A stretch of DNA of 14,599 nt from Clostridia bacterium (GTDB taxonomy: Bacteria > Bacillota > Clostridia > Oscillospirales > CAG-272). The stretch lies in contig JAFQNM010000251.1 of assembly GCA_017395885.1 (NCBI GenBank), forward strand, positions 1 to 14,599, given 5' to 3'. A program made the translations under genes and the position numbers. This document shows, piece after piece, positions 1 to 8,396 of the stretch (position 1 is the stretch's first letter; every line of letters starts with the position of its first letter). Below the pieces are notes generated by a model that searched no databases, was not told the DNA's origin, and saw only the letters and a list, made by a program, of their open reading frames with translations.

Positions 1-2
1 TA

Positions 3-989
3 TATGCAGGAACACAGAGATATGCATCCTCCTGGGCAGGCGATACAGGCGGCGGATACGATACCGTAGTTGCAATGCTTAACTTCGGTCTCTCCGGCCA
101 CTCCAACGCAACCTGCGATATGGAGGCAACAAGCCTTGAGGGTATCCACTACGGCTTCCTCACTCCCTGGACTCAGCAGCTTGGCTGGAGAACATGGAAT
201 CAGCCCTGGTTCCTCAGAGATGAGCTTTGCGATGCAATAAGAGAATATTCTCATATGAGAAACAGCCTCTTCCCCTATATCTACTCCATGGCTCATAAGG
301 CAAACGAAACAGCCCTTCCCATGACACGTGCCCTTTCTCTTATGTGGCCCGAGAAGGCTGAATACGACTATATCACAAACCAGTATATGTTTGGTGACGC
401 TTTCCTCGTTGCAGTATTCGATATGAAGGTAACACTTCCCGAGGGCAAGTGGGTAGATTACTTCACAGGTGACGTATACGAGGGCGGACAGACCTTTGAG
501 TATAAGTGTCCCGCAGGCAAGGGCGGCGCTATGATGGTCAAGGCAGGCAGCGTGTTCTGCACTCAGGACTATCAGAAGTATATTGAAAAGTCCATTCCCG
601 AGAACTATCATATCAACGTATATCCCGGCGGCTGCGGCTCCTTCACTCTCTATGAGGATGACGGATATACCTACGATTACGAGGAAGGCAAGATGGCAAA
701 GACGCTCATCGAGCTTTGCGGCGATGAGTCTGCCTTTGAGCTTACCGTTAATATGAGAGAGGGCAGCTACGAGGGCCGTGAAAAGACTGCCGACAGCCTC
801 CTCTCCGACCCCGATATTTTCGGCATGGGTGACGTTACAAGCTTTGATGTTGTTGTAAACGGCGTTGCAAAATCCGTAACTCTTGACGGCAAGGCAGTTG
901 ATTTCTGCATCTGCGACTCAAAGACCAAGTTTGCTATCTCCAAGGAAGACCACAGACAGAGAAAGCTCACATATAAGGTTGAAATGTAA
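3..989 (+). CDS. GH31 family glycoside hydrolase, C-terminal part (5' end outside window)
   Basis: The reading frame is open from base 3 to the TAA at 987-989 (328 codons) and has no start here, so the N-terminal half lies upstream. The first visible residues (YAGTQRYASSWAGDTGGGYD) match the GH31 block that carries the acid/base aspartate; here it is fragment residue 14 (WAGDT, codon 42-44). The GH31 nucleophile aspartate block lies further upstream and is missing. The barrel end follows (GLSGHSN, IHYGFLTPW, NQPWFL, RNSLFPYIY). The beta-sandwich end includes a DUF5110-like stretch (YPGGCGSFTLYEDDGYTYDY, about residues 204-223). The family hydrolyses alpha-glycosidic bonds by retention, as alpha-glucosidase, alpha-xylosidase or a related activity. 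The substrate cannot be told from this half. No signal peptide can be judged. Two terminators follow at once, so this is the last gene of its transcript. Confidence 0.92.
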   Translation, partial: YAGTQRYASSWAGDTGGGYDTVVAMLNFGLSGHSNATCDMEATSLEGIHYGFLTPWTQQLGWRTWNQPWFLRDELCDAIREYSHMRNSLFPYIYSMAHKANETALPMTRALSLMWPEKAEYDYITNQYMFGDAFLVAVFDMKVTLPEGKWVDYFTGDVYEGGQTFEYKCPAGKGGAMMVKAGSVFCTQDYQKYIEKSIPENYHINVYPGGCGSFTLYEDDGYTYDYEEGKMAKTLIELCGDESAFELTVNMREGSYEGREKTADSLLSDPDIFGMGDVTSFDVVVNGVAKSVTLDGKAVDFCICDSKTKFAISKEDHRQRKLTYKVEM

Positions 990-995
990 TAATAG

Positions 996-1021
996 AAAAA
1001 GACCGCCTCGGCGGTCTTTTT
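996..1021. terminator. Bidirectional intrinsic terminator (GH31 gene / ywlG operon)
   Basis: GACCGC (1001-1006) pairs with GCGGTC (1011-1016) around a CTCG tetraloop. The flanking A5 (996-1000) and T5 (1017-1021) extend the stem and give a U-tract on either strand. It begins 6 nt after the GH31 stop. On the minus strand it lies about 73 nt past the ywlG stop and is the only U-tailed hairpin there, so it probably ends both transcripts. Confidence 0.85.
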
Positions 1022-1030
1022 CAACAGTCT

Positions 1031-1067
1031 GAGAGCTCCCCTGAAATCAGGAGAGCTCTCGCTTTTT
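1031..1067 (+). terminator. Second intrinsic terminator after the GH31 gene
   Basis: GAGAGCTC (1031-1038) pairs with GAGCTCTC (1053-1060). After one C/A mismatch, CCTG pairs with CAGG around an AAAT loop. GCTTTTTT follows on the plus strand, so this is a tandem back-up terminator for the GH31 transcript. There is no T run on the minus-strand side. Confidence 0.75.
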
Positions 1068-1093
1068 TGTTTAAATACGGCTTGGATTGCTTT

Positions 1094-1639
1094 TTAAAGC
1101 AGGTCCTCGTTGTAGTGGGCTCTCTGGCCGCCGATAAATTTCGGTCTCGTTCTGGCACCAACGACTATGGCCTCACCGATAGTTTTTTGAGAAAGGCGAA
1201 GGGGTACCGCAACGGCCTTAAGGTGCATACCTATAAGGGTCAGACCTATATCTATGCCTGCATCTGCCTTAATGCTCTCAATAACTATGGGGTCCTCTGC
1301 CTCACGGTAAGCGGCGGTTGCAAAGGAGCCGCCTGCCTTAGGCATGGGAACTGCATTCACCTCTGTTGCAAAGGGCACTGCAGCACGCTCGGTAACAACG
1401 GCACGGTTCAGGTGCTCGCAGCACTGAGCGGCAATGTATATGCCTCTGGGTGCAAAAACGCTTTTGAGGCCTCTGTATAGGGCATCTGCCGCCTCAGGCA
1501 CGCTGGAGGTGCCGATACGGGAGCCGCACACCTCGCTGGTGGAGCAGCCTACTATGACCGTTTGCCCTTTTTTGAGGCCGGCTGCCTCACAAAGCTGCTC
1601 TGCAACGAGGGCAGCCTCCTTTTCTATCCGGGAATACAT
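1094..1639 (-). CDS. ywlG: UPF0340 / YwlG family protein (TIGR01440)
   Basis: A 181-residue protein, full length for the UPF0340 family typified by Bacillus subtilis YwlG. Recognisable blocks are VIVGCSTSEVCGSRIGT (about residues 28-44), the CEHLNRAVV block (74-82), MPKAGGSFATAAYRE (99-113), KADAGIDIG (124-132), IGMHLKAVAVPLR (136-148) and the closing TRPKFIGGQRAHY (164-176). The biochemical role of the family is not established as far as I know; the conserved Cys, Glu and His hint at an enzyme, but that is inference. The ATG at 1637-1639 is preceded by a GAAGG ribosome site about 8 nt upstream, inside the 18-nt gap after the addA stop. It is therefore most likely the last gene of the QueG-like/addB/addA operon, ended by the hairpin at 996-1021. 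No signal peptide or membrane segment is seen. Confidence 0.93.
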   Translation of the reverse strand: MYSRIEKEAALVAEQLCEAAGLKKGQTVIVGCSTSEVCGSRIGTSSVPEAADALYRGLKSVFAPRGIYIAAQCCEHLNRAVVTERAAVPFATEVNAVPMPKAGGSFATAAYREAEDPIVIESIKADAGIDIGLTLIGMHLKAVAVPLRLSQKTIGEAIVVGARTRPKFIGGQRAHYNEDLL

Positions 1640-1657
1640 CAGTTTACCTTCTTTCGT

Positions 1658-4600
1658 TTATTTAACTTCAACTGCTCCGCCGAGAGGCAGAGAATAAATG
1701 AGGACCCGATCAAAGCTCTCTCCAAGCATTTTCTCGCAGACCTCCTTATAAATGGTGAGCTGGCGAGAGTGGCGATGCACAAGCTTTTTTGCGGCAAGAG
1801 CCTTGTCTGCAAGCTCCTCCGGGGTGAGCCTGTCCGTTTTATAGTCAACGAGAACGGGTCTGCCGTTCCTGTCGCGGAAAATGCAGTCAACAACGCCCTG
1901 CACCGTAACGCATATTCCATCCTCTCTGAGCTTTTCTCTCAGAACGGGGTCAGTGGTATAGTCGCAGGCGGGTAGTCTTACGTTAAAGCGCTTCTCTCGG
2001 ATGACCTCATCCGAATCAAGAAGCTGCGCAAAAAGCTCGCTTTTTGCAAAGAGTTCTATCTCAGAAAGGCGTACAGCCTCGGCATCTTCAGGCGAGATGA
2101 ACCGCTTTTCCTTCAGGCGGAGGAGCTCGGCTGCAGCTCCGTCGCGAGCGAGAGCCTCGTAGTCGCAGAACTGCATAAAGATATGGGTGGCCGTTCCTCG
2201 GCGGGCCGCATCTGCCTTCTTGGTATCGGAGAGAAAGGAGGGTATGGGTGCCTCCTCCTCCATGGCGATGATCTCAGGAGCATCAAAATACGTGCCATCC
2301 TCCTCGCTGCCCAGAATATCCGGCTTCAGCACGGAAACGGAAAGCTTTGCGGGTATATTCCAAAGATACTCCTTATCGTAGGAGAAATCAAGGTATTTTT
2401 CAAAAAAACGGCTAAGCTTTTCTTCATTTGGGGAGGCACTTGTGTGAGAAACTGCATCGGCGCCTGCAATATCGGCGCCCTTTTTGTAAATGAAGGAGTT
2501 GCCTGCGGCCTCTCTCTGGAGTGCATCTATTATCCAATCTCCCTCGCAGGAGGCTCTCAGCACCGTATAGTCGTCAAGGGGGAAGAGTGCCTTTTCAGAT
2601 GAGGCGTGCAGCTTTTCCTCTGCGGTCTTTACCTTGCAGGAAACGATCAGGCGCTCTCTTGCTCTCGTCATTGCAACGTAGAGAACTCTGGCCTCCTCCT
2701 CGGTGGAGTCGTTTGACATCTGAAGGGCAACGGCCCGTGTGAGGGGGTTATCGCAGCGAATGAGGCCGTTTTCGTCGTAAAGCTTCATGGCAATGGCTCC
2801 CCTTCTGTCCAGAAGGAGCTTTTCGCTGCTGTCTCTTTTGTTGAATCGCTTTGAGGTGTCGCAAAGGAAGCAAATGGGGTATTCAAGTCCCTTTGAGCGG
2901 TGCACCGTCAGCAAAGTAACGCTGTCCGGGTCGGAGAAGGCTGCTGTTTTGTCTGCCTTTTCCATAACGCTGTTGATGTTAGCTATCAGATCGTTCAAGG
3001 TGCCGCCGCTTTTGGCAACAGCACTTGCTCTGGCAGAGAGCACCTTCAGGCTGCGGATAACGTCGGCATTTTTGCGGTCTCCGTCTCCGCCGTAGTCTCT
3101 GAGGGAGGTGTCCGAAACGATAAGGCGAAGCACCTCATCGCAGTAAAGCTCCTTGGCGGCCTCTCTCCAGCGGTTTACCGTGAGGATAAAGTCTGAGCAT
3201 TTTTGGCGCAGCTCACGGTCGCTTCCCGATTCGCTGTATTCCATAAGAGAATACCAGAGGGGAATATCGGTGGAGGTGCGTATTGCAACGAGGTCATCAA
3301 GGGAGAAGCCAAAGAGGGGGCTTTTCATGGCTCCTGCCAGATAAATATCTCTGAGAGGGTTGTCTGCCGTGTTGAGGAGGCAGAGCACCAGCAGCACCTC
3401 TCCGTGGTCAAAGAACTCATCGCTTGCACAGTTGTTAACTGATATGCCTCTTTCGTTCAGGGCGGCAACGAAGCTGTTGGCATTTGTTCCGCTTCGCACG
3501 AGAATGGCAATATCCTTGGGTCGTACAGGCTCTCCCGAGGCAAGAAGCTCGCCGTTGAGCAGCTCGCTTATCCTTGCGGCAACGCACTCAGCCTCAGAGG
3601 GCGGGGGGGCTTTGTCTTCGCTCTCCCTTTCAACGAGAATGATCTCGCATTTTGTGCCTCTGTCTCCTCCGATTTTGGAGCAGACCAGCTCATCTCCCTT
3701 TTCAAAGGGAGTTTCTCCTGCGGAGAAAATGTATCGGGAAACGGTGTTTGAAAGATCAATAACGCACCTGTCGCTTCTGAAGTTGTCGCTCATAAAGACG
3801 GACGAGCCCTCAATGCCGTCGGCATAGCGGCTGCGGTAGCCTGTAAAGAGCTCAGGGCAGGAGCCGCGGAAGCCGTAAATAGACTGCTTCACGTCTCCAA
3901 CCATAAAGCGGCCTGCGCTTTGGGATACTGCCGTGAAAATGGCGTCCTGAACGGCATTGGTGTCCTGATACTCGTCTATGAAAATATAGTCGTATTTCTT
4001 GCCTGTTTCAATGGCAGCAGGGGTGGGGGTGCCGTCCTCGTTAATAAATATTTTGCGGGCAAAGGCGGCAAGGTCTGAAAAATCAACTCCGCCACGCTCT
4101 CTTTTTATTTCTCCGAAGACCTTGGAGAAGCCCTTGAAAACTGCGGCAAGAGTTTCTATATGATCTGCGGTCATTTCTATAACACGGTCAAGGGGAGCGC
4201 CGCCGTCTGTAAAGAAATCCTTTTTGAGGTCGGATATTTCCTTTTTGAGGGCGTTTCTCTTGGCCTTGAAAAGCTCGTACTCATCGGTAGAGCACCCGCT
4301 TTTGATGGAGGAAAGGTTAGGGAAAAGATCGTCTCTGTCAAAGAAGCACTGAGCTGCACTAAAGGAGCCCTCCGAAAGCTTTCCCAGCTCATCTGCCATA
4401 AGTGCCAGACGCTCAGCCTCCTCAACGTATTTTTCCGTATATACGTTTTCGGAGAGAACGGAGGCGAAATGCTTGAAAACAGTATAAAAATGGCATCTGA
4501 TAAGCCCCATTTCTTTTTTAACGGGGCGGGAATACTCGGTTTGAAAGAAATCGCCTTTGGCGCTGCGTATCTCGGCGGCCTTTTTGAGCAGGGCCTCGGA

Positions 4601-5179
4601 GCTTACGTCGTAGGCTATAAGGTCGGCAAAGATCTTGAGCAGAGATTCTGAAAGATCCTCCTCGTTTCTTGCTGTAGACAGGCAATCGGAGAGGGCACAG
4701 AAATCCTCAAGAGGAGCTTCTCCCTTTCCTGCAAAAAACGCCTCAACGGTGCGGTCCATTGCCTCCTTTCTCAGCACCTCTGCCTCAGCGCTGTCCAGAA
4801 TGGAAAATTCGGGAGGCAGACCGAGGGCTGAAAAGTGTGGCCTGAGCTCAGATTTAAAAAAGCTGTCTATGGTGGAGATGGAGGCTCCCTCAAGAGAGGC
4901 AAGCTGGCGGGAGAGAGATGCATTGCCCGGGTCCTTTGAAATGGCCTCGGTCAGAGCGTCTCCTATCCTGCTTTTCAGCTCTCCCGCTGCGGCAACAGTA
5001 AAGGTAACCACCAGCATACGGTTGAGCTGAGCACCCTTTGAGGGGTCCTTGAGGAGACGGATGATCCTTTCGGTGAGGGTTGCCGTTTTTCCGCTTCCTG
5101 CGGCGGCTGACAGGATCAGGTTTTTACCGGTAAAATTAATTGCAGAAAGCTGAGCTTCTGTCCAGTTACGTTCACTCAC
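1658..5179 (-). CDS. addA: AddAB helicase-nuclease, subunit A (RecB-like)
   Basis: AddA is the helicase and nuclease subunit of AddAB, which resects double-strand breaks up to a Chi-type site and prepares 3' tails for RecA; it acts on the nucleoid. At 1173 residues it is near the usual 1150-1250. UvrD-type superfamily 1 motifs appear in order: Walker A AAAGSGKT (25-32), motif II DEYQDT (402-407), motif III GDVKQSIYGFRG (428-439), motif V VTLLTVHRSKGLEYP (H760) and motif VI MTRAR (837-841). The C-terminal RecB-type nuclease shows His999 (THIFMQF), Asp1098 (GVVDC) and Asp1112-Tyr-Lys1114 (VDYKTD), so both activities look intact. The start is GTG at 5177-5179, with AAAGGAG about 9 nt upstream. 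It overlaps the addB stop by 8 nt (GTGAGTGA), which suggests translational coupling and matched subunit synthesis. Confidence 0.97.
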   Translation of the reverse strand: MSERNWTEAQLSAINFTGKNLILSAAAGSGKTATLTERIIRLLKDPSKGAQLNRMLVVTFTVAAAGELKSRIGDALTEAISKDPGNASLSRQLASLEGASISTIDSFFKSELRPHFSALGLPPEFSILDSAEAEVLRKEAMDRTVEAFFAGKGEAPLEDFCALSDCLSTARNEEDLSESLLKIFADLIAYDVSSEALLKKAAEIRSAKGDFFQTEYSRPVKKEMGLIRCHFYTVFKHFASVLSENVYTEKYVEEAERLALMADELGKLSEGSFSAAQCFFDRDDLFPNLSSIKSGCSTDEYELFKAKRNALKKEISDLKKDFFTDGGAPLDRVIEMTADHIETLAAVFKGFSKVFGEIKRERGGVDFSDLAAFARKIFINEDGTPTPAAIETGKKYDYIFIDEYQDTNAVQDAIFTAVSQSAGRFMVGDVKQSIYGFRGSCPELFTGYRSRYADGIEGSSVFMSDNFRSDRCVIDLSNTVSRYIFSAGETPFEKGDELVCSKIGGDRGTKCEIILVERESEDKAPPPSEAECVAARISELLNGELLASGEPVRPKDIAILVRSGTNANSFVAALNERGISVNNCASDEFFDHGEVLLVLCLLNTADNPLRDIYLAGAMKSPLFGFSLDDLVAIRTSTDIPLWYSLMEYSESGSDRELRQKCSDFILTVNRWREAAKELYCDEVLRLIVSDTSLRDYGGDGDRKNADVIRSLKVLSARASAVAKSGGTLNDLIANINSVMEKADKTAAFSDPDSVTLLTVHRSKGLEYPICFLCDTSKRFNKRDSSEKLLLDRRGAIAMKLYDENGLIRCDNPLTRAVALQMSNDSTEEEARVLYVAMTRARERLIVSCKVKTAEEKLHASSEKALFPLDDYTVLRASCEGDWIIDALQREAAGNSFIYKKGADIAGADAVSHTSASPNEEKLSRFFEKYLDFSYDKEYLWNIPAKLSVSVLKPDILGSEEDGTYFDAPEIIAMEEEAPIPSFLSDTKKADAARRGTATHIFMQFCDYEALARDGAAAELLRLKEKRFISPEDAEAVRLSEIELFAKSELFAQLLDSDEVIREKRFNVRLPACDYTTDPVLREKLREDGICVTVQGVVDCIFRDRNGRPVLVDYKTDRLTPEELADKALAAKKLVHRHSRQLTIYKEVCEKMLGESFDRVLIYSLPLGGAVEVK

Positions 5180-8100
5180 CGTCGTTATCTCCTTTCTCGC
5201 TTTCGTTTTCGGCTGTGTGGCCGCTGTGCCTGCAAATGGGCTTCATTGAGCAGTAGGTGCAGGCTGAGTTGGGGCCGTAGCCCGTGGGGCAGGAGGCGGC
5301 AAAGCCTGAGGAAAGCTTATCTCCTACCTCCTTAAGAAAACCGTCTATCGTTTTCTTAATATCGTCAAAGGCCTTCTCGTTTTCGGCATAGCAGCCCTTG
5401 AGGCGGTTCTTTTTATCAAAATAAGCAGGAGCAAATCTGCCTGCCATATCCTTATCCATTGCGCTGATGACCCCTGCCTCTCCCAGAACGATGCCTGTTC
5501 TGGAAATGCCGTGGAGGGCGGTGGTATCGGCGCTTTCACCCTCAAGCAGCTCTCCCGAGGTAATATCGCCCGGGCGGGCAGAGAAGTAAACTGCTCCAGC
5601 AGGCACGAGGCGCTCTCCGTTTTTGAGGAGCTTTTTGGCAAAGGTGCAGCCTGAGGGCATATTGCAAAGGGCGAAAAGATAGAGAAGAAGCTGAATGTTC
5701 TCTCCTCTCAGCGCCTTTGTGAGAGAGAAGGTCTTGGGGCCTGTTTTGTAGTCAACAACACGGATATATACCTTGCCGTTTTCCCTGAGTATATCAACTC
5801 TGTCCACAACTCCGCGAACGGTAAGGTCGTGGCCGTTTTCAAGGCGTATTGGCAGAGCGGGCAGGTCTTTTGAAAAGCCCACCTCCAGCTCAAAGCTGTA
5901 AGGCGTAAAGCGGCTCTGGGCAAACTCCTCGTTGAGGGCTCGGGCAAAAAGATTAATGCTTTTTGTAAGTCGGTCGAAGAGGTAGTCGGCATAGTCCTGC
6001 TCACCGGAGGGCTTTACCTTTTCCTTGTATTCTCTGATAAGGCGCTCCGTTTTGCTGATAACGGCGCTTTCCTCAAGGGGGAAGGTGGAGCTTACTGCAT
6101 CCTTCATAAAGTGCTCGAGCACTGAGTGAACGAAGGTGCCAACCTCAGAGGGCTTGAGAGAGGCCTTGCCGCCCTCGTCAAGGTGGAGGATATGCCTGCA
6201 ATAGTATTTAAAGGCGCAGGCCGTAAAGCATTCTATCTTGGTTTGAGTAAGGTTGATGTCTTTATCAAAAAGCCGTGCAAGGGCGGCGCCTGTTGTTCTG
6301 TCGTTATCGGCAGAGAGAGGCGCCTCTGAGAGAGCCTCATCTGATGAGCCGCGAAGCCTTATCACCCTTTCGCCCTCGGGAACGGTAAAATCCCAGGTCT
6401 CCATATGAGGCACAAGGGCCGTAAGGCGAAGGGCACCCATTGAGGGGTGGCACTCTCCGTCCGAGGAGGGGATCATTAGGGTAAGGGTCTCAGAGGGGGC
6501 GCAGACCGTTTCCGTGAAGCGGAACATTTCCTCTCTGCGGCGTTTTTCTGTATCGGGAGATATCTCAATGCCGTGGGAGAGGAGTATCTGGCGGTCTCTG
6601 TCTCCGAAAAAGCCAGTTTCCTTGGGAACTCTGGGGAACTCGCCGCTTTTTGCGCCGAGGATTATAAGGTGCTTTATGCTGTCAAGGCGAACGCTGCCAA
6701 CGCTGCCGAGCACCACACGGTCGATGCCGTCGGGAATGGAGCCGATATGGCAGGTATCTGCGGTATGCCGAAGGAGGGCTGCAAATCTGCGGGCATCCAC
6801 CACGGCATCGGGCACGCAAAGAGCAAGAGTATCGAGAACGGAAATGAGGGCACCCCACACCTGCGACTTTTTCTGAGCCTCGGCAAGCTTGCCTGCCGCC
6901 TCGAGAAGGGCCACCTCGCTTTTCAGCTGGCTGTATACGGAGAAGTCGCAAAGGAGCTTGTATGCTGCGGTGCAGGCATCCTTCACCGTGCCGGGAAAGA
7001 CCTCGTAGAAGGCCTCGATGGGTGGAGCCAGCTTTTCCTTTGCGACGTTGGCAAGGGTCATCATGGTGTGGGCTCTGGGGCTTTGAGTCAGGCTGTAGCC
7101 GTCTGCATTCATTGCCCATGGATCGCCGCAGTATTTTTTCTTACCGCGGATACGCCATTTTTCCGTATATATTTCAAATGCATCAGTTTCGTCGGCGGTG
7201 AGAGAGCAAAGCCCCGTTTTTGAAAGGGCCACCATATCTTCTCTTTTCCAGCCGCCTGCGCACACGTTTGCGGCGCTAAGAAGCAGCCTGAGGGCAGGCT
7301 GGGAGGTGACGGAGGTCTTTCCCGAAACGTAAACGGGAATGCCCTGGCGCTCAAGCTCAATATCGCAAATGCCTCTGTAAAGCTCAAAATCTGCGCTGAC
7401 GCAGGCAATATCGCAAAATCTTGCGCCGCCTGCCACCAGCTCACGTATTTTGGCGCCTGCAAGAACGGCCTCATCGTAGCGGTCGGGGCATTTAACGGCA
7501 GAGATACCGCTGCAGTCGCCCTCAAAGGGTGCCGCGGCATAGTTCCACATATTGGCGGAAAGGTAGGAGAACACCTCTCTTCTTCCGTCGGGAAGGTAGG
7601 TTCGCTCAACGTCAAGGCCGAGTCTTGAGGCGCACCGTGTCATCTCCTTCATATAGGAGGTAACGTATTCCATATTGGGGTCACCTGCATCCTCCTCGCC
7701 CATAGCAAAGGTAAGAAGAGTGCTGTCAGCAGATCGGAATATCTCCCGGACTACCTTGATCTCCTTGGGGGTAAGGGTATAGAAGGAGTCTATAAAAACG
7801 GAGGTGTTTTCAAAGCAGTCGTGCTCGCTGAGTACCTTAGCCAGGGCATCGGGTATCTCCTCAGGGTCATCGTAGCTCTGGCGGAGAAGGGCATCGTATG
7901 CCGCATATATGAGAGAAAGGTCGTGTAGGCGCAGAGAAAGAGAGGAGCCTGAGTCCTCTGTTTTTTCAGCTATGTCCATAATATCCTCGGCCGTGATGCT
8001 GTAAAGCTTCAGCTCATTGACGCCTCTCAGCATAAGGGGAACGTATCTGTCCTCCCTGTCGGGGCTTTTGTAGGCCTTCAGGCGGGGAGAAACGGAGGCA

Positions 8101-8396
8101 ATGGCATTCCACATAAGGAGGGATCTCTGAGCCTCGTTAAGATAGTTCTTGGCGCTTCCTCCGAAGCGGCGGAAGATGCTGTCTGCAAGGCGCTTGAAGC
8201 TGACGGCCTCAATGTTGAAGGCATCTGTGGGGGCAAAGCATTCTGCGGTCACCGTGTCCCAAAAAAGGGCCTGCTGCTCGGGGATAATGAGAAGGCATTT
8301 CTTGTTTTGGGCAAGAGCCTCACCCATTTTTTTCTTAACGTATTCTGTTTTCGCCGAAGCCTCTCTGCCGAAAACGAACTCAATCATTTTTTTCAT
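5172..8396 (-). CDS. addB: AddAB helicase-nuclease, subunit B
   Basis: AddB partners AddA; it carries the second nuclease, an iron-sulfur cluster and the Chi-recognition scaffold. The protein is 1074 residues, near the usual 1150. Numbered from the first ATG, the nuclease shows His757 (GTFVHSVLEHF), Asp865 (RGVVDRVD) and Asp882-Tyr-Lys884 (VVDYKTG). The four cluster cysteines fit the family spacing: Cys727 (ACAFKYYC), then Cys1046, Cys1049 and Cys1055 in a C-x2-C-x5-C pattern. The N-terminal nucleotide loop is GREASAKT (10-17), with Ala where Walker A has the Gly before Lys. The in-frame second ATG at 8385-8387 may be the true start: AAAAGGAA (8397-8404) sits about 9 nt from it but abuts the first ATG. 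That start would overlap the upstream gene by 8 nt (ATGATTGA), the same length as the addB/addA overlap. Neither choice affects a domain. Confidence 0.95.
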   Translation of the reverse strand: MKKMIEFVFGREASAKTEYVKKKMGEALAQNKKCLLIIPEQQALFWDTVTAECFAPTDAFNIEAVSFKRLADSIFRRFGGSAKNYLNEAQRSLLMWNAIASVSPRLKAYKSPDREDRYVPLMLRGVNELKLYSITAEDIMDIAEKTEDSGSSLSLRLHDLSLIYAAYDALLRQSYDDPEEIPDALAKVLSEHDCFENTSVFIDSFYTLTPKEIKVVREIFRSADSTLLTFAMGEEDAGDPNMEYVTSYMKEMTRCASRLGLDVERTYLPDGRREVFSYLSANMWNYAAAPFEGDCSGISAVKCPDRYDEAVLAGAKIRELVAGGARFCDIACVSADFELYRGICDIELERQGIPVYVSGKTSVTSQPALRLLLSAANVCAGGWKREDMVALSKTGLCSLTADETDAFEIYTEKWRIRGKKKYCGDPWAMNADGYSLTQSPRAHTMMTLANVAKEKLAPPIEAFYEVFPGTVKDACTAAYKLLCDFSVYSQLKSEVALLEAAGKLAEAQKKSQVWGALISVLDTLALCVPDAVVDARRFAALLRHTADTCHIGSIPDGIDRVVLGSVGSVRLDSIKHLIILGAKSGEFPRVPKETGFFGDRDRQILLSHGIEISPDTEKRRREEMFRFTETVCAPSETLTLMIPSSDGECHPSMGALRLTALVPHMETWDFTVPEGERVIRLRGSSDEALSEAPLSADNDRTTGAALARLFDKDINLTQTKIECFTACAFKYYCRHILHLDEGGKASLKPSEVGTFVHSVLEHFMKDAVSSTFPLEESAVISKTERLIREYKEKVKPSGEQDYADYLFDRLTKSINLFARALNEEFAQSRFTPYSFELEVGFSKDLPALPIRLENGHDLTVRGVVDRVDILRENGKVYIRVVDYKTGPKTFSLTKALRGENIQLLLYLFALCNMPSGCTFAKKLLKNGERLVPAGAVYFSARPGDITSGELLEGESADTTALHGISRTGIVLGEAGVISAMDKDMAGRFAPAYFDKKNRLKGCYAENEKAFDDIKKTIDGFLKEVGDKLSSGFAASCPTGYGPNSACTYCSMKPICRHSGHTAENESEKGDNDGE

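Noticed and set aside
1067..1480. Plus-strand frame opposite ywlG
   Set aside because: The minus-strand product matches UPF0340 over its full length; this frame resembles nothing.
4160..4651. Long open frame on the plus strand inside addA
   Set aside because: It is antisense to the AddA helicase region, whose motifs fix the coding frame; no ribosome site or family is recognisable.
6573..7223. Long open frame on the plus strand inside addB
   Set aside because: It is antisense to AddB, with low-complexity Cys/Gly/Lys composition typical of shadow frames.
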